Assembly: GCA_900759225.1 (NCBI GenBank)
Contig: CAAEUM010000167.1
Location: 1-12,307, forward strand
Reading direction: 5' to 3'
DNA: 12,307 nucleotides
DNA from: Lachnospiraceae bacterium
GTDB taxonomy: Bacteria; Bacillota; Clostridia; Lachnospirales; Lachnospiraceae
Below the pieces are notes generated by a model. The model searched no databases, was not told the DNA's origin, and saw only the letters and a program-made list of their open reading frames with translations. Numbering within the stretch: the first letter of the stretch is position 1; each line of letters opens with the position of its first letter. Made by a program: the position numbers and the translations under genes. This document shows positions 1 through 6,040 of the stretch, one piece after another.

Positions 1-102
1 CATTCTGCTCAGCGCGCTGTGCAGCGCTTCGCCTACTTGCCAGCTCTGGGACTTTGTATTATAATAACAAGAATGGCGTTATGCCGGGAGGATAGGGAAT
101 GA
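1..102 (+). CDS. Possible C-terminal tail of an upstream gene (partial)
   Basis: Reading frame 1 is open from the left edge to a TGA at 100-102. It would encode about 33 residues with a hydrophobic stretch (LPALGLCIII) and a charged end (CREDRE). Its stop overlaps the truA start as ATGA, the same junction used by several other gene pairs here, which is the main reason to take it seriously. In many clostridia the gene before truA is ecfT, the membrane subunit of an energy-coupling-factor vitamin transporter, and a hydrophobic tail would fit. I do not recognise the residues as EcfT. A 33-codon open frame can also arise by chance, and a good promoter lies inside it, so this remains uncertain. 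Confidence 0.28.
   Translation, partial: HSAQRAVQRFAYLPALGLCIIITRMALCREDRE
37..65 (+). promoter_or_regulatory. Sigma-A type promoter for truA
   Basis: A -35 box TTGCCA (37-42) and a perfect -10 box TATAAT (60-65) are separated by 17 bases. Transcription would start near 72, leaving a leader of about 27 bases with the ribosome binding site GGGAGG at 86-91, seven bases before the truA ATG. It probably drives truA, the CDF gene and the sigma factor gene. It may lie inside the end of an upstream gene. Confidence 0.55.
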
Positions 103-848
103 ATTATAAAATGGAGCTGGCTTATGACGGCGGAAGGTATGACGGGTGGCAGAAGCAGGGAAATACAGCTATGACCATACAGGGAAAGCTGGAAGCTGTC
201 CTTAGCCGTATGACCGGGGAGGAAGTGGAGGTTCATGGTTCCGGAAGGACAGATGCAGGCGTCCATGCTATGGGGCAGACGGCAAACTTTCATCTGAGGG
301 AAGAGAAAAATCCCGGGGAGCTGCTGGCTTCCTTAAATCGGTATCTTCCGGAGGATATCCAGGTGCTTTCCTGCAGACAGGTGCCGGAGCGGTTTCACAG
401 CAGGCTTCTGGCAGTACGGAAGACTTATCGTTATCAGATTGAGATGGGGCCTAAAAAGGATGTATTTCTGCGGGATTATTATTATGGCCTTGGCCAGCTG
501 CTGGATGTGAAGGCAATGGAGACGGCGGCCTCGTATCTGGTGGGAAGCCATGATTTTAAAAGCTTCTGCGGAAACCGCAAAATGAAAAAATCCACAGTGC
601 GTACCATTGAAACAATTGAATTCAGGCGGCCGGATGACACAAAGCTTCAGATTTTTGTGACAGGAGACGGCTTTTTACAGCAGATGGTGCGGATCGTAAC
701 GGGAACCCTTATTGAGGTAGGGCAGGGGAAACGAAGCCCGGAGGATATGGAAGCAATCCTTGGGGCAAAAGACAGGGCTATGGCCGGATTTACGGCCCCG
801 GCCCAGGGATTATGTTTAATGAAAGTGGAGTATGAAGAGGAATTATGA
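99..848 (+). CDS. truA: tRNA pseudouridine(38-40) synthase TruA
   Basis: TruA isomerises uridine to pseudouridine at positions 38, 39 and 40 in the anticodon arm of tRNAs. The 249-residue protein has the family's usual length. The diagnostic motif GSGRTDAGVHA is at residues 47-57, with Asp52 as the expected catalytic nucleophile; the N-terminal LAYDGGRYDGWQ (7-18) is also typical. Later family segments include SHDFKSFCG and the C-terminal FLQQMVRIVTGTLIEVGQG. The ATG at 99 is preceded by GGGAGG at seven bases spacing. The stop overlaps the start of the downstream transporter gene by four bases (ATGA), so the two are probably translationally coupled. The chromosomal neighbours do not share its pathway. 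Confidence 0.97.
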   Translation: MNYKMELAYDGGRYDGWQKQGNTAMTIQGKLEAVLSRMTGEEVEVHGSGRTDAGVHAMGQTANFHLREEKNPGELLASLNRYLPEDIQVLSCRQVPERFHSRLLAVRKTYRYQIEMGPKKDVFLRDYYYGLGQLLDVKAMETAASYLVGSHDFKSFCGNRKMKKSTVRTIETIEFRRPDDTKLQIFVTGDGFLQQMVRIVTGTLIEVGQGKRSPEDMEAILGAKDRAMAGFTAPAQGLCLMKVEYEEEL

Positions 849-2032
849 CAGATTTTCTTGTAAAACGGTTTGTAAAAGGGTATGAACAGATAGATGACGT
901 CCAGGTGCGCACCAGCTACGGCACATTGGCCAGTGTGGTGGGAGTCGTCTGCAATGTGCTTTTATTTGGGGCAAAGCTGTTTATCGGTGTTTTAATTAAC
1001 AGTATTTCGGTCATGGCTGATGCATTTAACAACCTTTCTGATGCGGCGTCCTCCATTGTAGGTTTTGTGGGAGTAAAGATGGCGGAAAAGCCGGCAGATG
1101 ATGACCATCCCTTCGGCCATGGACGCATTGAGTATATTTCAGCCTTTATTGTGGCCTTCCTTGTGATCCAGGTAGGATTTTCCCTGTTTAAGACCTCCCT
1201 TGGAAAGGTATTTCATCCGGAGGAATTAAGCTTTAAATGGGTATCCATTCTGATCCTGGGCCTGTCTATCTGTGTGAAGCTGTGGCTTTCCGTATTTAAC
1301 CGGAAGCTGGGCAGGCGGATCAATTCCAAGGTAATGGCGGCTACAGCTGCGGATGCCATGGGTGATGTGGTGACGACCTCGGCTACAGTCCTGTCTATCC
1401 TCGTTTACGGGATTTCCGGCTGGAATATTGACGGGATCGTAGGCCTTATTGTGTCAGTTGTGGTTATGATCGCAGGCGTAAACATTGCAAAGGATACCCT
1501 GGCCCCTCTTATTGGCGAGGCCATAGATCCGGAGATTTACGAGGAAATAAGCAATTTTGTGGAGAGCTTTGACGGCATTGTAGGAACCCATGATCTGATC
1601 GTACATAATTACGGGCCTTCAAGGAGTATGGCCTCCATTCATGCAGAGGTTCCCAATGACTGCAATGTGGAGGTTTCCCATGAGATCATTGACCGCATTG
1701 AGCGGGAAGCGCTGCGCCGCTTCGGCATGATGCTGGTAATCCATATGGATCCGGTGGAGGTGCATGATGAGCGTGTATTCGCTTTTAAGGAAATGGTGGC
1801 TCAGGTGCTGGAGGATATTGACCCCCGGTTTACCTTCCATGATTTTCGTATGGTGGATGGAGCGGAAAATATTAACCTGATTTTTGATCTTGTGGCCCCA
1901 AGGGAATATAAAGCTTCGGAAGCGGGAAAACTGAAATCAAGGATCAGCAGCGAGGTACACAGCCGTGATAAGCGCTGCCGCTGTGTTATTACTATTGAAA
2001 ACAGCTATAAATCAAGTGCCCGCAATGCCTGA
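845..2032 (+). CDS. Cation diffusion facilitator (CDF) family metal exporter with a long C-terminus
   Basis: This is a predicted inner-membrane divalent metal/proton antiporter of 395 residues. Hydrophobic segments lie near residues 28-51, 54-77, 95-115, 132-151, 175-191 and 195-215. The family signature ADAFNNLSDAASS is in the second segment and DDDHPFGHGRIEY (85-97) follows it. By alignment from memory with YiiP, the transport site would be Asn62 and Asp66 in segment 2 and Asp170 and Asp174 in segment 5. An acidic site lacking His argues against a classic zinc HxxxD pair and fits manganese-type exporters better, but the substrate is inferred. Typical CDFs are near 300 residues; here the cytoplasmic part is about 175 residues and seems to hold two similar domains (about 248-302 and 331-386). 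The gene overlaps truA by four bases and is followed 21 bases later by a sigma factor gene. Confidence 0.93.
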   Translation: MTDFLVKRFVKGYEQIDDVQVRTSYGTLASVVGVVCNVLLFGAKLFIGVLINSISVMADAFNNLSDAASSIVGFVGVKMAEKPADDDHPFGHGRIEYISAFIVAFLVIQVGFSLFKTSLGKVFHPEELSFKWVSILILGLSICVKLWLSVFNRKLGRRINSKVMAATAADAMGDVVTTSATVLSILVYGISGWNIDGIVGLIVSVVVMIAGVNIAKDTLAPLIGEAIDPEIYEEISNFVESFDGIVGTHDLIVHNYGPSRSMASIHAEVPNDCNVEVSHEIIDRIEREALRRFGMMLVIHMDPVEVHDERVFAFKEMVAQVLEDIDPRFTFHDFRMVDGAENINLIFDLVAPREYKASEAGKLKSRISSEVHSRDKRCRCVITIENSYKSSARNA

Positions 2033-2053
2033 TTCCCGGAAGGGGATAGCTTC

Positions 2054-2605
2054 ATGAATTGGGAGCATTTAATACAGAAAACAGCAGACGGGGATGAGGC
2101 CGCCTTCCATGAATTTTATATGGGTACGGCCTGCCCCGTCTATCATTTTATTTTGGCCATGACAAAAAATGGCCAGGAGGCAGAGGACATTATGCAGGAT
2201 ACCTACCTGCAGGTGTGGATGAAGGCAGGCACTTATGTGCCATACGGGAAGCCGCTGGCCTGGGTGTTTACCATTGCAAAAAATCTGTGCTACATGCGCT
2301 TCAGGCAGCAGAAGCAGGAGGTATTGCTGGAGCAGCCTGAAATGGAGGAACGGGAGGGGGAGGTATTTCTTCCTATTGAGCAGGCCACAGAGCGGGCCCT
2401 GCTTTTGCAGGCACTGGGAGAGCTGGGAAACCGGGAGCGGCAGATCGTGCTGCTTTATGCGGCATCAGGGCTGAAGCATCGGGAGGTGGCCCGTGCGCTG
2501 GAGATCCCTCTGTCTACAGAGCTTTCAGCTTACAACCGGGCAATGAAGAAGCTTCAGAATTTGCTAAGGGAACAGGAAAATCCGGGGAAACAGGCAAAAA
2601 GCTAA
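2054..2605 (+). CDS. ECF-type RNA polymerase sigma factor (orphan)
   Basis: This 183-residue protein has the two-domain layout of ECF sigma factors, which direct RNA polymerase to a restricted promoter set. Region 2 is at about residues 8-84, with EAEDIMQDTYLQVWMKAGTY at 42-61 and KPLAWVFTIAKNLCYMRFR at 66-84. Region 4 is at about 112-170: a GNRERQIVLLY helix and the helix-turn-helix HREVARALEIPLSTELSAYN (142-161). The ATG at 2054 has AGGGGAT seven bases upstream. The gap to the CDF gene is 21 bases, so it is probably co-transcribed with truA and the transporter. Many ECF factors are followed by a membrane anti-sigma gene; none is seen here, since the next gene is nagA with its own promoter. 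The target regulon cannot be read from this window. Confidence 0.9.
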   Translation: MNWEHLIQKTADGDEAAFHEFYMGTACPVYHFILAMTKNGQEAEDIMQDTYLQVWMKAGTYVPYGKPLAWVFTIAKNLCYMRFRQQKQEVLLEQPEMEEREGEVFLPIEQATERALLLQALGELGNRERQIVLLYAASGLKHREVARALEIPLSTELSAYNRAMKKLQNLLREQENPGKQAKS

Positions 2606-2612
2606 ATGGGTG

Positions 2613-2629
2613 TTCTTTTCATAAAAGAA
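2613..2629. repeat. Inverted repeat overlapping the nagA -35 box
   Basis: TTCTTTT (2613-2619) and AAAAGAA (2623-2629) are perfect seven-base inverted arms around CAT. The left arm covers most of the -35 box of the nagA promoter. It could be a repressor site. It is too AT-rich and lacks a following T-tract, so it is a poor terminator candidate for the sigma factor gene. Confidence 0.35.
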
Positions 2630-2644
2630 GGATTGTGGTATACT
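2616..2644 (+). promoter_or_regulatory. Extended -10 promoter for nagA
   Basis: The -35-like TTTTCA (2616-2621) and the -10 box TATACT (2639-2644) are 17 bases apart, and TGG precedes the -10 box (2636-2638), giving an extended -10. The predicted start is near 2651, leaving a leader of about 107 bases before nagA. It lies directly after the sigma factor stop codon. Confidence 0.5.
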
Positions 2645-2645
2645 G

Positions 2646-2691
2646 GTAACAGTTCAGAGGGTGGGAAGATGCCCCCTGGCTGCACTGTTAC
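2646..2691 (+). promoter_or_regulatory. Interrupted inverted repeat at the start of the nagA leader
   Basis: GTAACAGT (2646-2653) and ACTGTTAC (2684-2691) are perfect eight-base complementary arms 30 bases apart. The interior can add pairing between CAGAGGG and CCCCCTG with one mismatch. As RNA this would be a long hairpin if the transcript starts at or upstream of 2646; the start predicted from the -10 box falls inside the left arm. As DNA it could be a split operator. A smaller hairpin, GCTG (2700-2703) with CAGC (2709-2712), follows. I do not recognise a known riboswitch class. Confidence 0.4.
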
Positions 2692-2744
2692 GTAGATCGG
2701 CTGCAAATCAGCTGGTATCGTCGGCAGTTTCCAATGAAAAGAAT

Positions 2745-2752
2745 AAAGGAGG
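2745..2752 (+). promoter_or_regulatory. Ribosome binding site deciding the nagA start
   Basis: AAAGGAGG sits five bases before the ATG at 2758. An in-frame ATG at 2734 lies upstream of this site and has no good site of its own, so the start at 2758 is preferred. Confidence 0.75.
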
Positions 2753-2757
2753 AAGCT

Positions 2758-3897
2758 ATGCGTATTCAGGGAAAGCGATTATGGATCGGGGGCCAGTTTA
2801 TGGCGGCCCAGCTGGAGATTGCAGAAGGGAAAATTGTTCAGGTACTGCCTGAAAACAGCGGTATGGCGGATGTGGATTATGGGGAGAACCGCGTACTTCC
2901 CGGATTTATTGATATTCATACCCATGGCGCTTACGGCTATGATACCAATGATGGGGAACCGGATGGCCTTAAGGAATGGATGCGGCGCATTCCGGAGGAG
3001 GGGGTAACCTCCATTCTTCCAACAACAGTGACCCAGCTTCCTCCTGTACTTAAAAAAGCAGTTGCCAATGTGGCTGCGGTCGCTGCAGAATCCTATGAAG
3101 GGGCGGAGATATTGGGGATCCATTTTGAGGGGCCGTATCTTGATATGGATTACAAGGGAGCCCAGCCGCCGGAGGCAATCGCTGTTCCGGATGTGGAGCA
3201 GTTTAAGGAGTACCAGCAGGCGGCAAAGGGGATGATCCGCTATATCACCCTGGCCCCTGAGCTGGATAAGGACCATGCACTTACGAGATACTGTGCTGCC
3301 AATGGGGTGACAGTCAGCATGGGGCACTCGGCGGCAGCCTATGAGGAGGCTCTGCTGGGCATTGCAAACGGCGCTTCCTCTATGACCCATGTGTACAACG
3401 GCATGACACCCTTTCATCACAGGAAGCCGGGACTTGTAGGTACGGCCTTGCGGGTGCGTGATATTTACGGTGAGGTTATCTGTGACGGCTGTCATTCTCA
3501 TATTGCCGCCTTAAATAACTTTTTTGCCGCTAAGGGGCGGGATTACGCCATTATGGTAACGGACTCCCTAAGGGCAAAGCACTGCCCGCCGGGAGGCGAT
3601 TATCAGCTGGGAGGCCATGACATTGAGATCGGAGAGGATGGTCTTGCAAGGCTTAAGGGAACGGATACCATTGCGGGAAGCACACTGAATATGAACAAGG
3701 GCTTAAGGATCCTCATTGAGGAGGCCATGGTCCCTGTGGATGCAGCCATTAACTCCTGTACCCTAAACCCGGCCCGCTGCCTGGGTGTAGATAAGCGCAA
3801 GGGGCGTATTATGGCAGGCTGTGATGCAGATCTGGTTGTGCTGGATAAAGATTATCAGGTGCTTCAGACCTGGTGCAGGGGAAAAGAAATGCTGTAA
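2758..3897 (+). CDS. nagA: N-acetylglucosamine-6-phosphate deacetylase NagA
   Basis: NagA removes the acetyl group from N-acetylglucosamine-6-phosphate to give glucosamine-6-phosphate, in amino-sugar catabolism and cell-wall recycling in the cytoplasm. The 379-residue protein belongs to the amidohydrolase superfamily. Visible motifs are PGFIDIHTHG with His54 and His56, GIHFEGPYL with Glu124, MGHSAA with His190, THVYNGM with His211, DGCHSH (243-248) and VTDS with Asp269 as the expected catalytic residue. The C-terminus NPARCLGVDKRKGRI...DADLVVLD is typical of the family. The start at 2758 is chosen from the AAAGGAGG site; starting at 2734 would add eight residues (MKRIKEEA) that encode that site. 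No nagB or sugar transporter is next to it. The gene has its own promoter and a structured leader, suggesting separate control from its neighbours. Confidence 0.95.
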   Translation: MRIQGKRLWIGGQFMAAQLEIAEGKIVQVLPENSGMADVDYGENRVLPGFIDIHTHGAYGYDTNDGEPDGLKEWMRRIPEEGVTSILPTTVTQLPPVLKKAVANVAAVAAESYEGAEILGIHFEGPYLDMDYKGAQPPEAIAVPDVEQFKEYQQAAKGMIRYITLAPELDKDHALTRYCAANGVTVSMGHSAAAYEEALLGIANGASSMTHVYNGMTPFHHRKPGLVGTALRVRDIYGEVICDGCHSHIAALNNFFAAKGRDYAIMVTDSLRAKHCPPGGDYQLGGHDIEIGEDGLARLKGTDTIAGSTLNMNKGLRILIEEAMVPVDAAINSCTLNPARCLGVDKRKGRIMAGCDADLVVLDKDYQVLQTWCRGKEML

Positions 3898-3907
3898 AAA
3901 CTGGACA

Positions 3908-3919
3908 TTTTTGCAAAAA
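3908..3919. repeat. Perfect 12-base palindrome upstream of the rimP promoter
   Basis: TTTTTGCAAAAA is fully self-complementary and lies three bases before the -35 box of the rimP operon promoter. It may be a protein binding site or simply an AT-rich upstream element. It is not a convincing terminator for nagA. Confidence 0.35.
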
Positions 3920-3922
3920 CCC

Positions 3923-3951
3923 TTGCATTTCCCTGCACTTGATGGTATAGT
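3923..3951 (+). promoter_or_regulatory. Sigma-A promoter of the rimP-nusA-infB operon
   Basis: The -35 box TTGCAT (3923-3928) and the -10 box TATAGT (3946-3951) are 17 bases apart, with TGG directly before the -10 box (extended -10). Predicted transcription start is near 3958, giving a leader of about 110 bases before rimP. This is the only clear promoter seen for the nine-gene operon that follows. Confidence 0.65.
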
Positions 3952-3980
3952 GTATACGATAACTAATGTAGATTACTGAT

Positions 3981-4006
3981 AAAGAGTGGACATAAGTCCA
4001 CTCTTT
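3981..4006 (+). terminator. Leader hairpin before rimP: possible attenuator or terminator
   Basis: AAAGAGTGGAC (3981-3991) and GTCCACTCTTT (3996-4006) form a perfect 11-bp stem with the four-base loop ATAA. The 3' side ends in TTT and then CGTATTGT, so the T-tract is short and interrupted. It lies about 23 bases after the predicted start of the rimP-nusA operon, so it can act both as a weak stop for nagA transcripts and as an attenuator in the operon leader. NusA, encoded two genes on, stimulates termination at hairpins, so feedback control is plausible but inferred. Confidence 0.5.
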
Positions 4007-4068
4007 CGTATTGTAAAGGAAAAATGGGGATAACCTGTGGCAGTGACCTGCAAAAGAAGGGTGGTGGA

Positions 4069-4539
4069 ATGATGGGAAAAAAAGAAACATATGAGAGCAG
4101 AGTGGAGGCATATCTTCTTCCTTTGATGGAGGAACACCACTTTGAGCTGGTGGATGTGGAATATGTAAAGGAAGCCGGTACATGGTATCTCAGGGCCTAT
4201 ATTGATAAGGACGGCGGAATCTCCGTAGATGACTGTGAGGTCATCAGCCGGAAGCTGGGAGACTGGCTGGATAAGGAAGACTTTATTGATGAGAGCTACA
4301 TTCTGGAGGTAAGCTCACCAGGCCTTGGACGTCCTTTAAAGAAGGAAAAGGATTTTGTCCGCAGTATGGGAAAGGATGTGGAGGTACGTCTTTACCGGGC
4401 TGTAGATAAGCAGAAGGAATTTACCGGGGCATTAAGGGCATATGACAGCGAAACAGTTACCCTTGAGATGGAAGATGGAAGCCAGAGGGTATTTGAACGG
4501 CAGGATATTGCGTTAATACGGCTGGCGCTGGATTTTTAA
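4069..4539 (+). CDS. rimP: Ribosome maturation factor RimP
   Basis: RimP helps assemble the 30S ribosomal subunit. From the ATG at 4069 the product is 156 residues, the normal family length. Recognisable segments are FELVDVEYVKEAGTWYLRAY, IDKDGGISVDDCE, and YILEVSSPGLGRPLKKEKDF, the most conserved stretch; the C-terminal small beta domain ends in ERQDIALIRLALDF. AGAAGGG lies seven bases before 4069. The ATG at 4072 (MGKKE...) is an equally plausible start. A longer in-frame start at 4024 has AAGGA only three bases away and adds 15 residues unlike the family, so I reject it. It is the first gene of the operon; nusA starts 35 bases after its stop. Confidence 0.95.
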   Translation: MMGKKETYESRVEAYLLPLMEEHHFELVDVEYVKEAGTWYLRAYIDKDGGISVDDCEVISRKLGDWLDKEDFIDESYILEVSSPGLGRPLKKEKDFVRSMGKDVEVRLYRAVDKQKEFTGALRAYDSETVTLEMEDGSQRVFERQDIALIRLALDF

Positions 4540-4562
4540 GATTAGCTTTAAGCAGTATGGAT

Positions 4563-4568
4563 AGGAGG
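4563..4568 (+). promoter_or_regulatory. Ribosome binding site deciding the nusA start
   Basis: AGGAGG lies six bases before the ATG at 4575. The in-frame ATG at 4557 is upstream of this site and would encode it as MDRRIN, so 4575 is preferred. Confidence 0.8.
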
Positions 4569-4574
4569 ATAAAC

Positions 4575-5735
4575 ATGAACAAGGAACTGTTAGAGGCAAT
4601 GGAAGTATTGGAGAAAGAAAAGAACATCTCCAAGGATACCATGATAGAGGCAATCGAAAATTCACTCATCACTGCCTGCAAAAACCATTTTGGAAAAGCG
4701 GATAACGTAAAGGTTACCATGAACCGCGAAACGGGTGATTTCGCCGTATATGCGGAGAAAACGGTTGTGGAGGAGGTTGAGGATCCGATCATGGAAATCA
4801 GCCTGGAAGATGCAAGGATGTTAAATCCGCGCAATTCCTGCGGTGATGTTGTACAGATTCCTCTTGACTCTAAGAAGTTTGGCCGTATTGCAACACAGAA
4901 TGCAAAGAACGTGATCCTTCAGAAGATCCGTGAAGAGGAGCGCAAGGCACTCTACAATGATTACTTTATGATGGAGAAGGATGTGACAACCGGTATTGTA
5001 CAGCGATATATCGGACGCAACATCAGCATTAACCTGGGCAAGGTAGATGCTATCTTGAATGAGAGCGAGCAGGTAAAGGGCGAGACCTTTAAGCCTACAG
5101 AGCGCATTAAGGTTTATATTGTGGAGGTCAAGGATGCACCAAAGGGGCCAAGGATTTCCGTTTCCAGAACCCATCCGGATCTGGTAAAGCGCCTGTTTGA
5201 GGCAGAGGTGGCAGAGGTCCGCGACGGGACTGTTGAGATCAAGGCCATTGCAAGAGAGGCTGGCTCCAGGACAAAGATTGCCGTTAAGTCCAATGATATA
5301 AACGTAGATCCGGTTGGCGCATGTGTAGGCTTAAACGGCGCCAGAGTAAATTCAATCGTAAATGAGCTTCGAGGCGAAAAGATTGATATTATTAACTGGG
5401 ATGACAATCCGGCTTATCTCATTGAGAATGCCTTAAGCCCTGCAAAGGTTATCTGCGTTGTTGCAGATGAGGAGGAAAGGGAGGCACAGGTGATCGTGCC
5501 GGATTACCAGCTTTCCCTTGCAATTGGCAAGGAGGGACAGAATGCCCGTCTTGCAGCAAGGCTGACAGGCTTTAAGATTGATATTAAGAGCGAGACACAG
5601 GCAAAGGAAATGGGGCTTTTTGAGCAGATGGGCCTCCAGTACGGAGATGCACCGGTACAGGAAAATGACGGGGAGTACGAGACATACCAGGAAGAATCTC
5701 AGGAGGACTACCAGGACGGAGCCGACCAGCAGTAA
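4575..5735 (+). CDS. nusA: Transcription termination/antitermination factor NusA
   Basis: NusA binds RNA polymerase and RNA and modulates pausing, termination and antitermination. The 386-residue form has an N-terminal polymerase-binding domain (about 1-125, beginning [16 protein letters not shown]), an S1 domain (about 133-200), and two KH domains with GxxG loops GLNG at 252-255 and GKEG at 318-321 ([18 protein letters not shown]). The C-terminal acidic repeats of the E. coli protein are absent, as is normal in Firmicutes. Instead there is a short acidic, Gln/Tyr-rich tail (about 355-386, ending [10 protein letters not shown]). Position two in the operon after rimP is the conserved arrangement. 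A hairpin in the operon leader may be a target for its own feedback control, which is inference. Confidence 0.97.
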   Translation: MNKELLEAMEVLEKEKNISKDTMIEAIENSLITACKNHFGKADNVKVTMNRETGDFAVYAEKTVVEEVEDPIMEISLEDARMLNPRNSCGDVVQIPLDSKKFGRIATQNAKNVILQKIREEERKALYNDYFMMEKDVTTGIVQRYIGRNISINLGKVDAILNESEQVKGETFKPTERIKVYIVEVKDAPKGPRISVSRTHPDLVKRLFEAEVAEVRDGTVEIKAIAREAGSRTKIAVKSNDINVDPVGACVGLNGARVNSIVNELRGEKIDIINWDDNPAYLIENALSPAKVICVVADEEEREAQVIVPDYQLSLAIGKEGQNARLAARLTGFKIDIKSETQAKEMGLFEQMGLQYGDAPVQENDGEYETYQEESQEDYQDGADQQ

Positions 5736-5753
5736 GAAGATACCCGGAAGGAT

Positions 5754-5759
5754 TAGGAG
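5754..5759 (+). promoter_or_regulatory. Ribosome binding site for the GTG start of ylxR
   Basis: TAGGAG is followed after eight bases by GTG at 5768. The nearby ATG at 5762 is followed at once by TGA, and the GTG at 5764 is in another frame, so GTG at 5768 is the start. Confidence 0.65.
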
Positions 5760-5767
5760 TGATGTGA

Positions 5768-6040
5768 GTGAGTATAAAAAAAATTCCGATGCGGCAGTGT
5801 ATTGGCTGCGGTGAGATGAAAAGCAAAAAAGAGATGATACGGGTGATTAAAACCGCGGAAAATGAAATATTGCTGGATGCCACAGGGCGGAAGAACGGGA
5901 GAGGCGCCTATCTTTGTCCATCTATGGAGTGCATGCAGAAGGCCATCAAAACAAGGGGATTAGAGCGCTCCTTTAAGATGGCGATTCCGGCAGAGGTATA
6001 TGAGACTCTGGAAAAGGAGATGGAAAAGATTGGTAAATAA
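5768..6040 (+). CDS. ylxR: YlxR/RnpM family RNA-binding protein (DUF448)
   Basis: This 90-residue basic protein matches the YlxR family, found between nusA and infB in many Gram-positive bacteria. In Bacillus subtilis the protein has been renamed RnpM for binding RNase P RNA and modulating RNase P; applying that role here is inference. Signature segments are PMRQCIGCGEMKSKKEMIRV (residues 7-26) and GRKNGRGAYLCP (40-51), followed by RGLERSFK. Cys11, Cys14 and Cys50 are visible. Translation starts at GTG, 32 bases after the nusA stop. The end overlaps the proposed start of ylxQ by 11 bases, so the pair is probably translationally coupled. Confidence 0.93.
   Translation: MSIKKIPMRQCIGCGEMKSKKEMIRVIKTAENEILLDATGRKNGRGAYLCPSMECMQKAIKTRGLERSFKMAIPAEVYETLEKEMEKIGK
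6014..6020 (+). promoter_or_regulatory. Ribosome binding site supporting a TTG start for ylxQ
   Basis: AAGGAGA lies inside the end of ylxR, nine bases before an in-frame TTG at 6030. The only upstream ATG in frame (6000) precedes this site and would add ten residues (MRLWKRRWKR) that look like out-of-frame ylxR. Confidence 0.6.

Noticed and set aside
2606..2695. 29-codon open frame beginning directly after the sigma factor stop, a possible anti-sigma remnant
   Set aside because: It runs across a good promoter and the left arm of an inverted repeat, has no ribosome binding site, and shows no membrane segment or zinc-binding motif.
2646..2757. Known riboswitch in the nagA leader
   Set aside because: I compared the leader from memory with tetrahydrofolate, ZTP and fluoride types and saw none of their conserved cores; it stays an unassigned structured leader.
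2779..3501. 240-residue antisense open frame opposite nagA
   Set aside because: No family features, no plausible start signal, and NagA motifs on the + strand cover the whole stretch.
3898..3945. Intrinsic terminator directly after nagA
   Set aside because: Only the AT palindrome TTTTTGCAAAAA is present, with no GC stem and T-tract; the nearest real hairpin is at 3981-4006, downstream of the next promoter.
4024..4068. Extended N-terminus of RimP from the ATG at 4024
   Set aside because: The AAGGA site is only three bases away and the 15 extra residues (MGITCGSDLQKKGGG) do not resemble RimP; the start at 4069/4072 matches the family.
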